Assembly: GCA_025765615.1 (NCBI GenBank) | Contig: JAIVFJ010000621.1 | Span: forward strand, 1 to 18,726 | DNA: 18,726 bases | Direction: 5' to 3' | Source of the DNA: Zopfochytrium polystomum | Lineage: Eukaryota; Chytridiomycota; Chytridiomycetes; Chytridiales; Chytridiaceae | In this document: positions 8,233 through 17,357 of the stretch, piece by piece | Layout: each line of letters opens with the position of its first letter | Position numbering within the stretch: the first letter of the stretch is position 1 | Program-made: the position numbers and the translations under genes | The notes under the pieces: model-generated | Told to the model about the DNA's origin: nothing | Databases searched by the model: none | Seen by the model: the letters and a program-made list of their open reading frames with translations, nothing else

Positions 8233-9930
8233 TCAGTTTTTCTTGTTAATGGCAAAGTAGATCGCGATGATGGCGGCGATGATGACGACGATGATGAGGA
8301 CAATCCAGAAAATTCTCACTGGTTCTTGCGCGCGTTCCCCGCAGAGGTGGCGGCCTCGCCAAGGTTTTCGTTGGCGCGTCGGAGTTGTTGACCGTGTCCA
8401 TTTGCGCGTCAGTCTTATCGACCGTGCCTTGCTGTTCCTGGATTTGTTCAAAACGCCCCGCGGTCAGCTGCCCGCATCGTGACTCTAACAACAAAATCAA
8501 GGATCCAAACCTCAATCAGGTCCGAGCTCTTGCACCAAGCCGACAAGCTCCATGCTCTGAGCCAGCTTTCCAGGGCCTTTTGCCGCTCCTGCACGTCCGA
8601 GCACTTGCTGCCGGTTCTGGATGCGGCCGCTGACGATGGCGCTGGCAAAGACGTCGGTGCGGCCCGAGTCGACGGCGTCCCTGACTCCTCGTCAGTGGCG
8701 TCGGGCTTTGCGATTTTGTACTGGCGGACGATCTGGTCGCGGTTCGACGCTCGGACTTCCTTCTGGGCGTTGTAGAAGTGCTGGACGGCGGTGCGGAGGT
8801 TTTCGAGGGAGGTTATGTAATGTTTCTGGGGGATGGACTTGTCGCCTCGCTTTGATTGCTTCATGATTTTGACTCCGGCTCGAGCGGTCTCGATGAGCCT
8901 TGTCGTCTCATTGAGAGATTCGATCCGTTGCCGGATTTCTGAGGGAAGGGGACAATAAACGGTGAAATAGAGAGAGTTCGTTAGATGGATCGTTTGAACG
9001 AAAGGTCCGCAATCGAACGAGAAGGCTGAAAAGCCAGAGAAAAAAAACAAGGAGAAAAATCAATGAGCAAGGGGGACAAGTGCCACGAGTACTCACGAGC
9101 GACGGACGACTGGCTAACTTCGTTCAGAGACCGCCGATTCAGGCTGGTGATCTCGTTGGCGTTGGCGTTGATGAGTCGGATGAGCTCGGACACAGCGGCT
9201 GCTGCTGGAGGAACTGGTCCAGGGTTCCGCGGGCCAGCTGCAGGATCCGGGAGTCTGGGATCTCGGGCTGTTGGTACTGAGTATTGCTGTAGTTGCTGTC
9301 AGTGTATGAGGAACCGGCGGGAGGGTACTGCGATGGCTGCGGCGACTGCTGGTAGCCACCCAGTTTTGCTCCCATCCGGCGCTGCCGCCGCTCCCGCCGT
9401 GTTGTTCTGGTCAGATGAGAGGGAGAGCACGAGATCAATCAGCCAAACAGGAAGCAATGGTGGGGGCATGCGTCCCAAAGGTTCACATGAGAGAAAAGCA
9501 AAGGAAAGAATCGATAGGAGAGAGGGGTAGCAGTAACGGAGGGTGGCTGCCGCATCATGTCCGCGCGTGTGTGAGGCAGACACGACGGAAGCACGGGATC
9601 TTCGAAGTGGAGTCGAGTCACTTGGTTTCGAAGATCGGAATTGCCCCGTCCATATGGTCGATGAGGTCATGCAAGCCAGATCGAGATGCAAGATGCTCCG
9701 ATCCGCCGGTCACCGATCGAGGCGGGGCGTCCTCGACCGTCGCGCGGTGCGAGTGGCTGCCTTAGTGGTGCACCGTCGCGCGGCGAGGCAGTGGATGGGA
9801 TGGATGGTGCCTGGACGTCGTGCTCCGTCGTCTGTCTGTCTGTCTCTCGGTCTGTCTGCCTGCCTGGCTCCCTCTCTCACGTCTCATGTCACACCACGCC
9901 TACCTTGATGCCGGCAGTGTCCCGAGCCAT
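8233..9930 (-). CDS. Plasma-membrane-type syntaxin (Qa-SNARE), frameshifted
   Basis: Tail-anchored t-SNARE of the Sso1/Sso2/syntaxin-1 type, expected to form the exocytic SNARE complex with a Sec9/SNAP-25-like partner and a synaptobrevin. Order: Gln/Ser/Tyr-rich start (GGYQQSPQPSQYPP), Habc region (LINANANEITSLNRRSLNEV; TARAGVKIMKQSKRGDKSIP; FYNAQKEVRASNRDQIVRQY), SNARE motif (ALE-KLAQSM through LIE-EQQGTVDK, whose Gln before Gly fits the zero-layer position), then KNQW and the anchor FWIVLIIVVIIAAIIAIYF, ending AINKKN at the stop 8235-8233. Exon 1 (ATG 9930, MARDTAGIK, GTAGGC donor at 9903) is tentative; otherwise ATG 9375 could start the protein. Frame breaks occur near 9190, 8685 (a base short), about 8610, 8577 (AAAA to AAA), about 8530, 8384 (CC to C) and 8317 (GG to G). 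Loss of an essential SNARE is unlikely, so I read these as sequence errors. Confidence 0.85.
8438..8510 (-). other. Syntaxin intron inside the SNARE motif
   Basis: The 73-nt stretch runs from donor GTTTGG (8510) to acceptor AATCCAG (8438), with a CTGAC branch-like word inside. Removing it (phase 0) joins LIE to EQQGTVDK, restoring the normal SNARE heptad spacing. Without splicing, about 20 extra residues would interrupt the motif. Confidence 0.75.
8939..9096 (-). other. Syntaxin intron in the Habc region
   Basis: The 158-nt stretch runs from donor GTGAGT (9096) to acceptor CCCTCAG (8939). Phase 1 splicing joins C to AA, giving SSVA-Q-IRQRIESLNET and continuing the helical domain without a break. 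Confidence 0.8.
9407..9903 (-). other. Possible long first intron of the syntaxin gene
   Basis: If MARDTAGIK is exon 1, the stretch from GTAGGC (9903) to CTGACCAG (9407) is a 497-nt intron, long for this locus. It includes a CTGT/CTGC microsatellite at about 9831-9868. An extra exon inside it cannot be ruled out. Confidence 0.35.
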
Positions 9931-10081
9931 TTCGTCAAATCAAAAGCCCTCTGACGGTGTGCCGCATGCAAACTGTGGCGCGAAGAATCGTTTTTTTGAC
10001 GGCAATCAGAGAGAAAAAGACAACCCAATTAGTGGGGAGTGAAAAAAAAGTAGAAACATTGAAAAAAGAGCAAAAAAGTCG

Positions 10082-10225
10082 TACCACACTGGGTCCAACT
10101 TGGCTCGGCCCTTCCAGCTGTCGCGCCACTGTCGCCTCCGCTTCAGTGCCACCGCTTCAGCGTGATCCGCAACCACAACCCATCTGCCCACCATTGCCCT
10201 ACCACACTGGGTTCCAACTTGGCTC
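10082..10225. repeat. 25-26 bp direct repeat upstream of the syntaxin gene
   Basis: TACCACACTGGGTCCAACTT followed by GGCTC occurs at 10082-10106. It recurs at 10200-10225 with one extra T (GGGTTCC). The spacing is 118 bp. The pair lies 150-300 bp upstream of the tentative syntaxin start, so it could be a binding-site pair or the edge of a local duplication. The short DNA between is C-rich with small CCGCTTCAG-type repeats. Confidence 0.55.
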
Positions 10226-10280
10226 AGGTCATCAAGGGAGATTGACAAAAGGGGAAGGAAAGATTTAAAGTTGAAAGGGG

Positions 10281-12295
10281 ATGTTGACAGCTTTTTGTGG
10301 AATTGCTGATTCAGAAACTTCACAATTTTCACGAAACAGAACAAAACTCCGAAATTTGTGGCAGCGCAAGCCATGCACAAGCGCCACGGCCAGTATGCCC
10401 ATTGTTTCAGTTACGGAACTGGTAAACGCAAACAGTGACAAGTTGTTGCCTGATGCTGAATGTTTCCAGTCTTTCGAATACGCGTCAGTAAACCGTTATT
10501 TAACGAGGCGCCGAAGGTAAGCAGAGAGAGCAAGAGATTTTTTTGCAGTTGAGTGGAGTGGTGAGAACACTTCTGGGATTGTATCAACTCAAAAGAAATC
10601 CCTGCAGGGTGGTTTTGATCGACTGAGACACCATGCTCTTATAATGAAAACTCTTGATGACGTTTGATGAAAAGACACGTCGAAGGTTGGGCAATCAGTG
10701 GATTCACGGTCTGTTTTGCATTGAGAAATCGAGCATCTCTTTAAAACCTTCTCGGCTGAAAATTTTTTTGCAGTTGCTCCGTTTTGCAGTGGCAAACACC
10801 ATTTGCTCACTCAACTGGCGCCAGAATATCATCGTACACCAGAGCTCAAGGCCTCGGGGAAAGGGAGACATTGTAGGAAAGGAGGCCCGCGACGAACTGC
10901 TGCGCAGTGGCGAGCAGAAAATACTGGATATTCTGATAGGTGATCCCTTTGAAGGAGTAGATGGTTGCGCAGAAGCGCATGCTGGATTAGTTAAATTACT
11001 CTCTCCTAACTCCTCATTATTCTTCAGACGAATCCTTGTTCACCAAGTTTATCGGGACTGGGAATGTCAGTGACGTCCATCTTCATTCGATGGCAATCTC
11101 TTGGTTGGAACAATAGATCTTAGCTTTAAGGGAGAAGAAACGATTCGTAACAATCAGTATACATTGGTGTGGGCTGCCTGCAGAGTCTGTGCATGTGTGC
11201 AGCGCAGCAAATTGGTGAGACTTTTTTTATGAAGCTTTAGCGTCTCCTCAGCTAACTGCTACTCATAAAACAGTGCAAGGATGTTCCTCAATTTTACACC
11301 CAGGGTTTTTGTTGTTTCAGACGTCGCTAAGATTCTGGAGAAAAAAAAACCTTCGCATTAAGGAAGACGGCCTTAGCTTTCCTGTCGTTAGATTCGAGCA
11401 TATGTCAGTGCCGAGCAATGTTATTCGATGCATTTAACCTCCCTGTGAAGATTCTTAATGATAAAAGCACAACTTATAACAACTACGAAATACCTGAAGA
11501 AAGAAAAAATAACACGGATGCGGATATGCAGGTGAGTTTTGATTTCACATCCTGGTGTTGTTAATGTTATGTTTGAACGGCCAGGCATCACTAGTGACAA
11601 TGAACTCCCATCGAAAGGCTCCAGCCACAACTACTGCATTGCTTGTGGGTGGCGAGGCCGCAAGGATGTCCCTAGGACACCGTGACGGATCACGTGTCAC
11701 AGTTGAGTTTTCATACACTTAACAGGTCCTCAGTACCAATTTTAGTTTGAGCACTACGTGCTCGCAATTGTCGAGGCCAAACAGCTGTTTTGGAAGGCGG
11801 AAAGGGGATTCTATACTCTGCTGGAGTCAATCAACTGGTCGACCGCCGAATTGCCAAACCATTGCCAGTGGTGGAAACGACACTGTTGAGGCGCTTGCTT
11901 CAAATTGAGGAGTACACAAGCGCAACCACAAGCACTGCCAGACGCAAGGCCATAGGCGACACCCAGCGAACGGCCTCAATGATGAAGCTGACCAGAAGTT
12001 CTGGATTAAACGAGGGACAGCTCCCTTTTAGCTAAGATTTGACATTAACGAAATTGTAAGGCAATCTATCCGAGTTTCTATGTATCCGAGTTTCTCATGT
12101 TTGTTATGACCTTTGCAGTCATTGATCCCATCGATAATTAAACAAAAACTGTTTACTTTCTCAGTGAGCGCGCCGCCTGGTTTGACAAACTGAAATCTTG
12201 CGTGTGTAGATATTGCCAAGAGCAGTTTTCCACCAACGTGAGTTTGAAGATCACAGTCGCACAGCACCAAGGAAAAAGAAAAACGAAAGAAGTCC
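10281..12295 (+). pseudogene. Unrecognised gene or old element in exon-like pieces
   Basis: I do not recognise this gene. Several short plus-strand stretches have balanced, protein-like composition and end at donor-like sites. They are PIVSVTELVNANSDKLLPDA and onward to about 10517 (GTAAGC); a piece at about 10655-10940 before a possible intron to 11027; FDGNLLVGTIDLSFKGEETI at about 11091-11213 (GTGAGA); LFDAFNLPVKILNDKSTTYN at about 11421-11531 (GTGAGT); and FEHYVLAIVEAKQLFWKAER at about 11748-11890. Frames change between and within pieces. The word IVEAK recalls the (D/E)xK core of PD-(D/E)xK nucleases, but that is only one short match. The LINE tail abuts its right end. It may be a broken gene, an old transposon, or a real gene with the same missing-base errors as its neighbours. 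Confidence 0.35.
12168..12295 (+). other. Cys-rich, BED-finger-like coding scrap next to the LINE tail
   Basis: One plus-strand frame reads AAWFDKLKSCVCRYCQEQFS and continues to AQHQGKRKTKE, up to the T-run at 12296. An aromatic residue, a CxxC pair, Phe and a later His recall BED-type zinc fingers of hAT transposases and related proteins, but the second His is missing. Candidate acceptors precede it (CTTTGCAG ending 12119, TTTCTCAG ending 12166). It may be the last readable exon of the unrecognised gene to the left, cut by the LINE insertion. Confidence 0.2.
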
Positions 12296-12318
12296 TTTTT
12301 TTTTTTTTTTTTTTTTTT
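12296..12318 (-). other. 3' poly(A) tail of the LINE
   Basis: Twenty-three T residues on the plus strand are the A-tail of the element. The sequence to the left (ending GAAAGAAGTCC) is therefore target DNA and should be repeated at the far 5' end as a target-site duplication. Confidence 0.8.
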
Positions 12319-12824
12319 ATTATTCCACGCCGCAGCAAGTAAGGCAGCGTGACGGGAAGAGTGAGATGCCACGCAGGTATGACCCGGAGGCCAAGGACCT
12401 TGGCAGAACCAAACCGAAGTACAGGCCACCCTAGCCGCCAACAAGCAAGCAAAATAGAAAGAAGGGAAAGCAACAGGAGAACTATCGCAAGGGAAGGGGG
12501 GCAAACGAAAGAAGAAGGTGGCCAAGGCCAACCGGAACACGCTAGAAGCGTCGAGCAGGTGCTGTGGAAGCGTTTGTAAACATAAGACGAAGGGTCGGAA
12601 TTTGGGTGGAAGAGAGGGGAGAGTACGCTGTCAGTGGACGTCAGGCGGAACACAAGCAGGTGGGCGAGGTCGTGTGCGTGGTGTTGGTGTGGAATTGGTT
12701 GGGTCCCTGTTGGTGGTATTGACGGATCGCCGGATCCATAGGGAGCCCAGAGTAGGGGGGTAAGGCCGAGGTAGTGCCGAGTCCACGCTTGTCGACCTTG
12801 GTCGGTACGAAGCCAGTCACTAGG

Positions 12825-15800
12825 GCATTGGTTGTTGTGGTGGCGTCCGCAGATGTCGCATAAGGCAGGGTGAGGAGGGCGATCCGACGGGGTCGATATC
12901 TTGGGGCAGGTTGGGTGTGCAGCAGGAGGTGGAGGTAGGGCTGGGTTAAACTGCGGAGGAGCCGGGGATGGGGTACGCCTGGCAGTCGATACGGAAGCCG
13001 GTGTTTTTTGTCGGCGTTTGTCAGAGGGTTGGATGCCGTGCTCTTTCTCCCAAGCGATGGTGATATCGCAACGGGGGCGCCAGATGAGCCGATGGACGTC
13101 CAGGAGGAGATCGTGGAAGATGCGGACCAGCGCGTGATGACTGCCTCGGCCGGGAAGGAAGGGGGAGGTGTAAAATGTCATAAAAGGATTGAGGAATAAT
13201 ACCGCGAAGAAGAGAGTGAAAATTAAAGGGATTGTCAAGATTGAAGGAAAATTCGGGCAAGGAGAGCCAAAAGCGAGCGGAAGCGTGGGGGGGCGGGTGG
13301 TGAGGTGTTGGGGGAGTGGAAGCAGCAAGGGCGGAGGCGAGGGATTGTTGAAGGGCAAGGAGTGCATCGTGGGAGTGGGGGCATGAGAAGAGATGGGAGA
13401 AGGTCTCGGAGTCGACTTCACAACGCCGGCAATGTCCGTCAGGGTATGCGTGGGGGTACCATAGACAGAGGCGGGATTGCGTGGGGAGGGATGCTGTGAA
13501 GAGTTGGAGGCGGAATTTACGACGAGCAGAGGCCGGGAGAGTGTCGAAAAGGGTGGTAGGCCGGTGTCCCGAGTGGAGAGCCAGATAGGTGGCCTCCCAG
13601 TTGACAATGTCGAGGGTGTCACGGAAGGGAGTAGCAAAGGAGTAGGTGGCCAATTGTAAGTGGAGCTGGTGTGCTCGGAGGAGGCGGAGTTGACGACGGA
13701 GTTGACCAAGGACGGCTGTCGTGCCGATGTGCGCCGTTGCAGGTAGAATAGTGTCGGAAGTCAGGGGAATTTGAATAGGGATGGTAGTTTCTGGGACGGA
13801 AGAGGCGAGGCGATCAGCAGCCTCGTTACCGGCATCACCGGAATGACCACGGATCCACTGAACCGAGGGAAGCGGACCTTGTCGTAGGGAGAGGGTGTGT
13901 GCAACCATGGCCCAGAGTTTGCCAAGAGGAGAACGGAGGAGAGTAGAGCGGCTGACTAGGAGGGGGGGGGGGGGGGAGGAGGCGGATTGGGAGAGTTGGT
14001 AGCAGATAAAAAGTGGCAGGGACGTTCAGGGGGGGTGCAAAAAGTTGATTGAAGGTGGTAACAACGGCGTTGTTGTCGAGGTGAATGGTAAGGGGGTGTG
14101 GGAGATGTTGGGTGGAGATCAAAGCAGAGAGGAGACCTACAAGCTCAGCAGTGGTGGAGGAGGAGGACATTGCGGGAAGAGCAACAGGGAAGGAAAAGGG
14201 TGGGTCACGAGAAACTATTGCAGCAGACATGAAACCAGAGGTGCGGAGAGAACCATCAGTGTAGATTGAGAGGGAGGGGATGTCCGCGGGCGCGTTAAAG
14301 GGGGGTATGGGGTGGAGTGAGGCAGGGGGAGGAATTTCTACCGGGTAGAGAGGGTGGTAAAAGGGGTTGGAAAGGCGGCGACGAGGAGGTATACCAAGAA
14401 ATGCGCGGGAGCGAAGCGTGGGGAGATTGCGAAAGTGGGGTTCTAGCTCGTGGTATAGTGTCCGCCGTTGAGTGTTAGAACGCCGTCTGCCACGGAAGGA
14501 AAGGGGTCGTAAGGATGCAGAGAGGAGTTGTTCGAAGAAAAAAATGCCTTGACGTTGGAGAAGGGGGAGAAGGGGGAGGCGGAGGGACCACGGGATGGAG
14601 GAAATGGGATGGGCTCGAACGCGGAAAAGTGGCAAGTGGGAAGATGTTATGGAGAATTGATTGGCAAAGAGAAGGGGAACAAGAGCGTTAGAAAAGCTGG
14701 TTTGGGAGAAGGGGAGAGGTACAGGGTCGGTGAAAAGGGGAGTGGCTTGACAGTATAAAAGTTGGAGACGTTGAAACAAAATATGAGTTATAGGACCAAT
14801 AAGGGCAGTGTCGGTTAGGCGTTGGTGAAGATCAGAGAACATGTCAGAGCAATATTCAGCGTAAAGATCGGGAATGTGATAGAGGAGGTGGTGATGGACG
14901 ATAGTGGAGGGAAAGGAAGCACTGAGGCCCACAATCTTTTTGAAGGCCCGTCGGATGTGGGATGTTTCATTTAAAAGGAAGGTACGGGGGAGGTGCGCAG
15001 TCTTCCACAGGAACCGCAGACGGGGAAGGAGGACATTGCGGAAAACGTATGCAGCGAGTTTGTCCCCTACAACCTTGCCCTGGAGGGTAGTGATTATGTC
15101 GGAGATGGTGGTTGAGATTTGTCGGCGAGCGGCACTAGAGCGTCCATCTGCTGTGAAAAAGTTGCCAAGATGCCTGAAGGGGGAAGAAGGTGGTTGGATG
15201 GGAATGGGGGTGTCGCCCCATAAGATCTGCTGCGGAGTGTTATCGTCGGTGTTGGCGGCCGTGACAAAGATTTTGCGAGTATTTGATTCGATGTTGTTGT
15301 GCGACTGATATTCAAAAAGGATATCAGCTTGGCGCTGCAAATCTGCATGGGAAGTGGCGATGGTGTTGGTGTCGTCGACCAAGGCAAAGCCAGTTACGGA
15401 CACGGGGGGTGCTGCAGAAAGAAGGGCGGGGTGGATGGAACGGGGGAGTTCGACAGAAAAGGTGATGCCGAGTGTGTGCTGGTCCAGAGCGCATAGGACA
15501 GGGTCCCAAAAAATGCGCCAATCGAGAGGGCCTTCAAGCGAGCCTTGTTGTATCATGGTACCTATGGGAAAGGTGGGAGACGGGCCAAAAGCGGTTAGTA
15601 CATATGATCGGAAGCGAGTTTGCGTATTTGCGCGCATGCGAATATATGACTCTGGGAGGCGGATGCGGCGCCATGCACTAATCAGGCCAGCGACAGGAGC
15701 GCTGTCGAAGGCCTTCTTAATATCGTTCAGCAGGAGGAAAAGGGGGGAGGAGGTTGCATGAGAGAAATCTAAAGCGGAACGGACTAGGTGGAGAGGTGTG

Positions 15801-17250
15801 TCAGGTGAGGAACCAGGGAGGGCAGAGAAGTTGCGACCTTTCAGGATGGAGGGGGAAGAGGAGAGAATGTGGGAAATGCGGCGGAGGCGAACACCCTGGA
15901 CGACCTTGGCAGCCAACTCGCAGAGGCTGATGGGGCGGAGATTTGTAAGATCGCCGCCCCACACGTCTTTTTTTGGAATGGGAAAGATAGCAGTGAGCGA
16001 CCAGGAGGAGGGAATGTCGAGGAGCAAGAAGGATCGTTGGATCAAGGACGAAAAGAAGGCGACTGCGTCCGGACCAGCGAGGAGGAGCAGCTCGCGGGAG
16101 AGTTGGGACGGCCCAGCCGCTTTGTTTTTAGCAAGAGAGTTAAGGACGGAGCGGCATTCATCAAGGGAGGGTGGAAGCATGATATTGGCAAAGGTGTCGA
16201 GGGCAACGTAAGGGCGAGGAGTCATTTCGGCATGAAAGGGCGAGGTTGGGGGAAAAGGTTGAAGAGTGCGGGGACGAAACCAATGCTCCACTTGTTGCGC
16301 GCAGAGCCGAGGGATGTCATCGGGGTTGTGTTCGATGTAAGGTCCATCTGGGCTGTCTGTGAGGATGTGGTCAATGTTGGAGTTGGTGCGTTTCCGGTTG
16401 AGGATATTATTGAGGACGGTGCGAATTTGGCCGGAGGAGAATAGGTCCTGTCGGCGGTCGATGGCTGTGGCAATATCTGCCCGTTTCAAGGAGGCAGCAG
16501 ACGAGAGCTGGACGCGATAAATGGCTTTCCTTAAACGTTGCAGGAGGGGGAGGGTGTTGCTGCGGAAGTCGTCTGCTGACAGCTGGGCGTCGGAGAAACG
16601 TGCATGTAGGAGGAGAAGAGCGTTGCGTTGTGCAGAGACCCCCCATTCCGGGGGAAGGTGGGAATGGAGGATAAAAAGGAGTGTAGCGGTAGCGTACCAT
16701 TGTGCATATGTTTCCATAGTTTTTCGATTTGCTTCCGAGCATGGATGAACGGGGTCAAGCGGTGGTCGGCTTTTGTGCGGATGGTGGAGGATCCAGAGCG
16801 AGAGGAGGAGGAAACGGTGGCCAGCAGAGATGAGCAGTTCGTGGAAGGACAATGAGAGGTGGTCCAGGGCTTGGATGTATTGGAAAGTGCGGGTGATGGA
16901 GGGATATTCGAAAGGAAGGGAAGGCTGAGCAAGGAAATCGCGTTCTGCTGGTGTAAGACTTGCATCAAGCTCTTGTAGTTCTGTCTTCAGGAGGGGAAGG
17001 GCGTTAGCAATGGATTGTGCAAAATCCACTTTCTGGGCATCTGAGGCATCGTTCGGGCGGAGGATGCGACGGCGGAGGGGATTAAAAGAAAAGGTGGTGT
17101 AAGGGCAGATAGCAAGAGTGACGCAAGCCTCAGTCATCCAGTCGAGGATGGAGATACATTTGGCGGTAAAGTTACGTCCGACGTTCCAAGTTGCAAAACG
17201 AGGTGGGGGTGGTGCCGGAGGTGGGCCAGGGGGCGGAGGGGTGGAGTCAT
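12825..17250 (-). CDS. LINE ORF2: RT, RNase H and zinc finger, endonuclease mostly missing
   Basis: Copies element RNA into DNA at the target. A 1,067-codon intact frame runs from ATG 17137 to the G-run slip at 13962-13976. The likely true start is ATG 17250 with one base missing in the C-run near 17240, giving a Pro-rich lead and RFATWNVGRNF, the first strand of an AP-endonuclease. That domain then stops: after WMTEACVTLAI the sequence passes into the pre-RT linker, and no GDFN- or SDH-type motifs follow. RT (numbered from 17137): NKAAGPS 338-344, IFPIPKK 384-390, DIKKAFD 472-478 (catalytic Asp), QQGSLEGP 530-537, LVDD 586-589, HLGNFF 656-661. RNase H: TDGS 960-963, Glu998, Asp1021, then after the slip GHSGDAGNEAAD. 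Next come a C-terminal finger (CRRC, His, FSCPHSH) and, after another slip near 13145, IWRPRCDITIAWEKEHGI and a last Cys/His cluster CDICGRHHNNQC. The 3' boundary is uncertain. Confidence 0.85.
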
Positions 17251-17292
17251 TTATTCGTCGTAATCAGAAGAGAAGAGAAGCCAATATATGTG

Positions 17293-17294
<2 letters not shown>

Positions 17295-17323
<29 letters not shown>
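17295..17323 (-). other. Internal 29-nt poly(A) tract between ORF1 and ORF2
   Basis: The plus strand has 29 consecutive T, so the element's RNA has A29. It lies 34 nt after the ORF1 stop (17358) and 45 nt before the probable ORF2 ATG (17250). It is longer than the 3' tail of this copy. It may be part of the element's intercistronic leader or the scar of a composite insertion. Confidence 0.8.
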
Positions 17324-17357
17324 GAAGGAAGGAAACTAGCGATACTAAAGGTGTAAC

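Noticed and set aside
10082..10225. Direct repeat as a transposon target-site duplication
   Set aside because: At 25-26 bp with an indel it is too long for most elements, and the 118 bp between has no element features.
12153..13709. A 518-codon minus-strand ORF taken as one protein
   Set aside because: It reads through the LINE poly(A) tail into target DNA and is out of frame with the real ORF2 before about 13145. Only its middle part belongs to the LINE.
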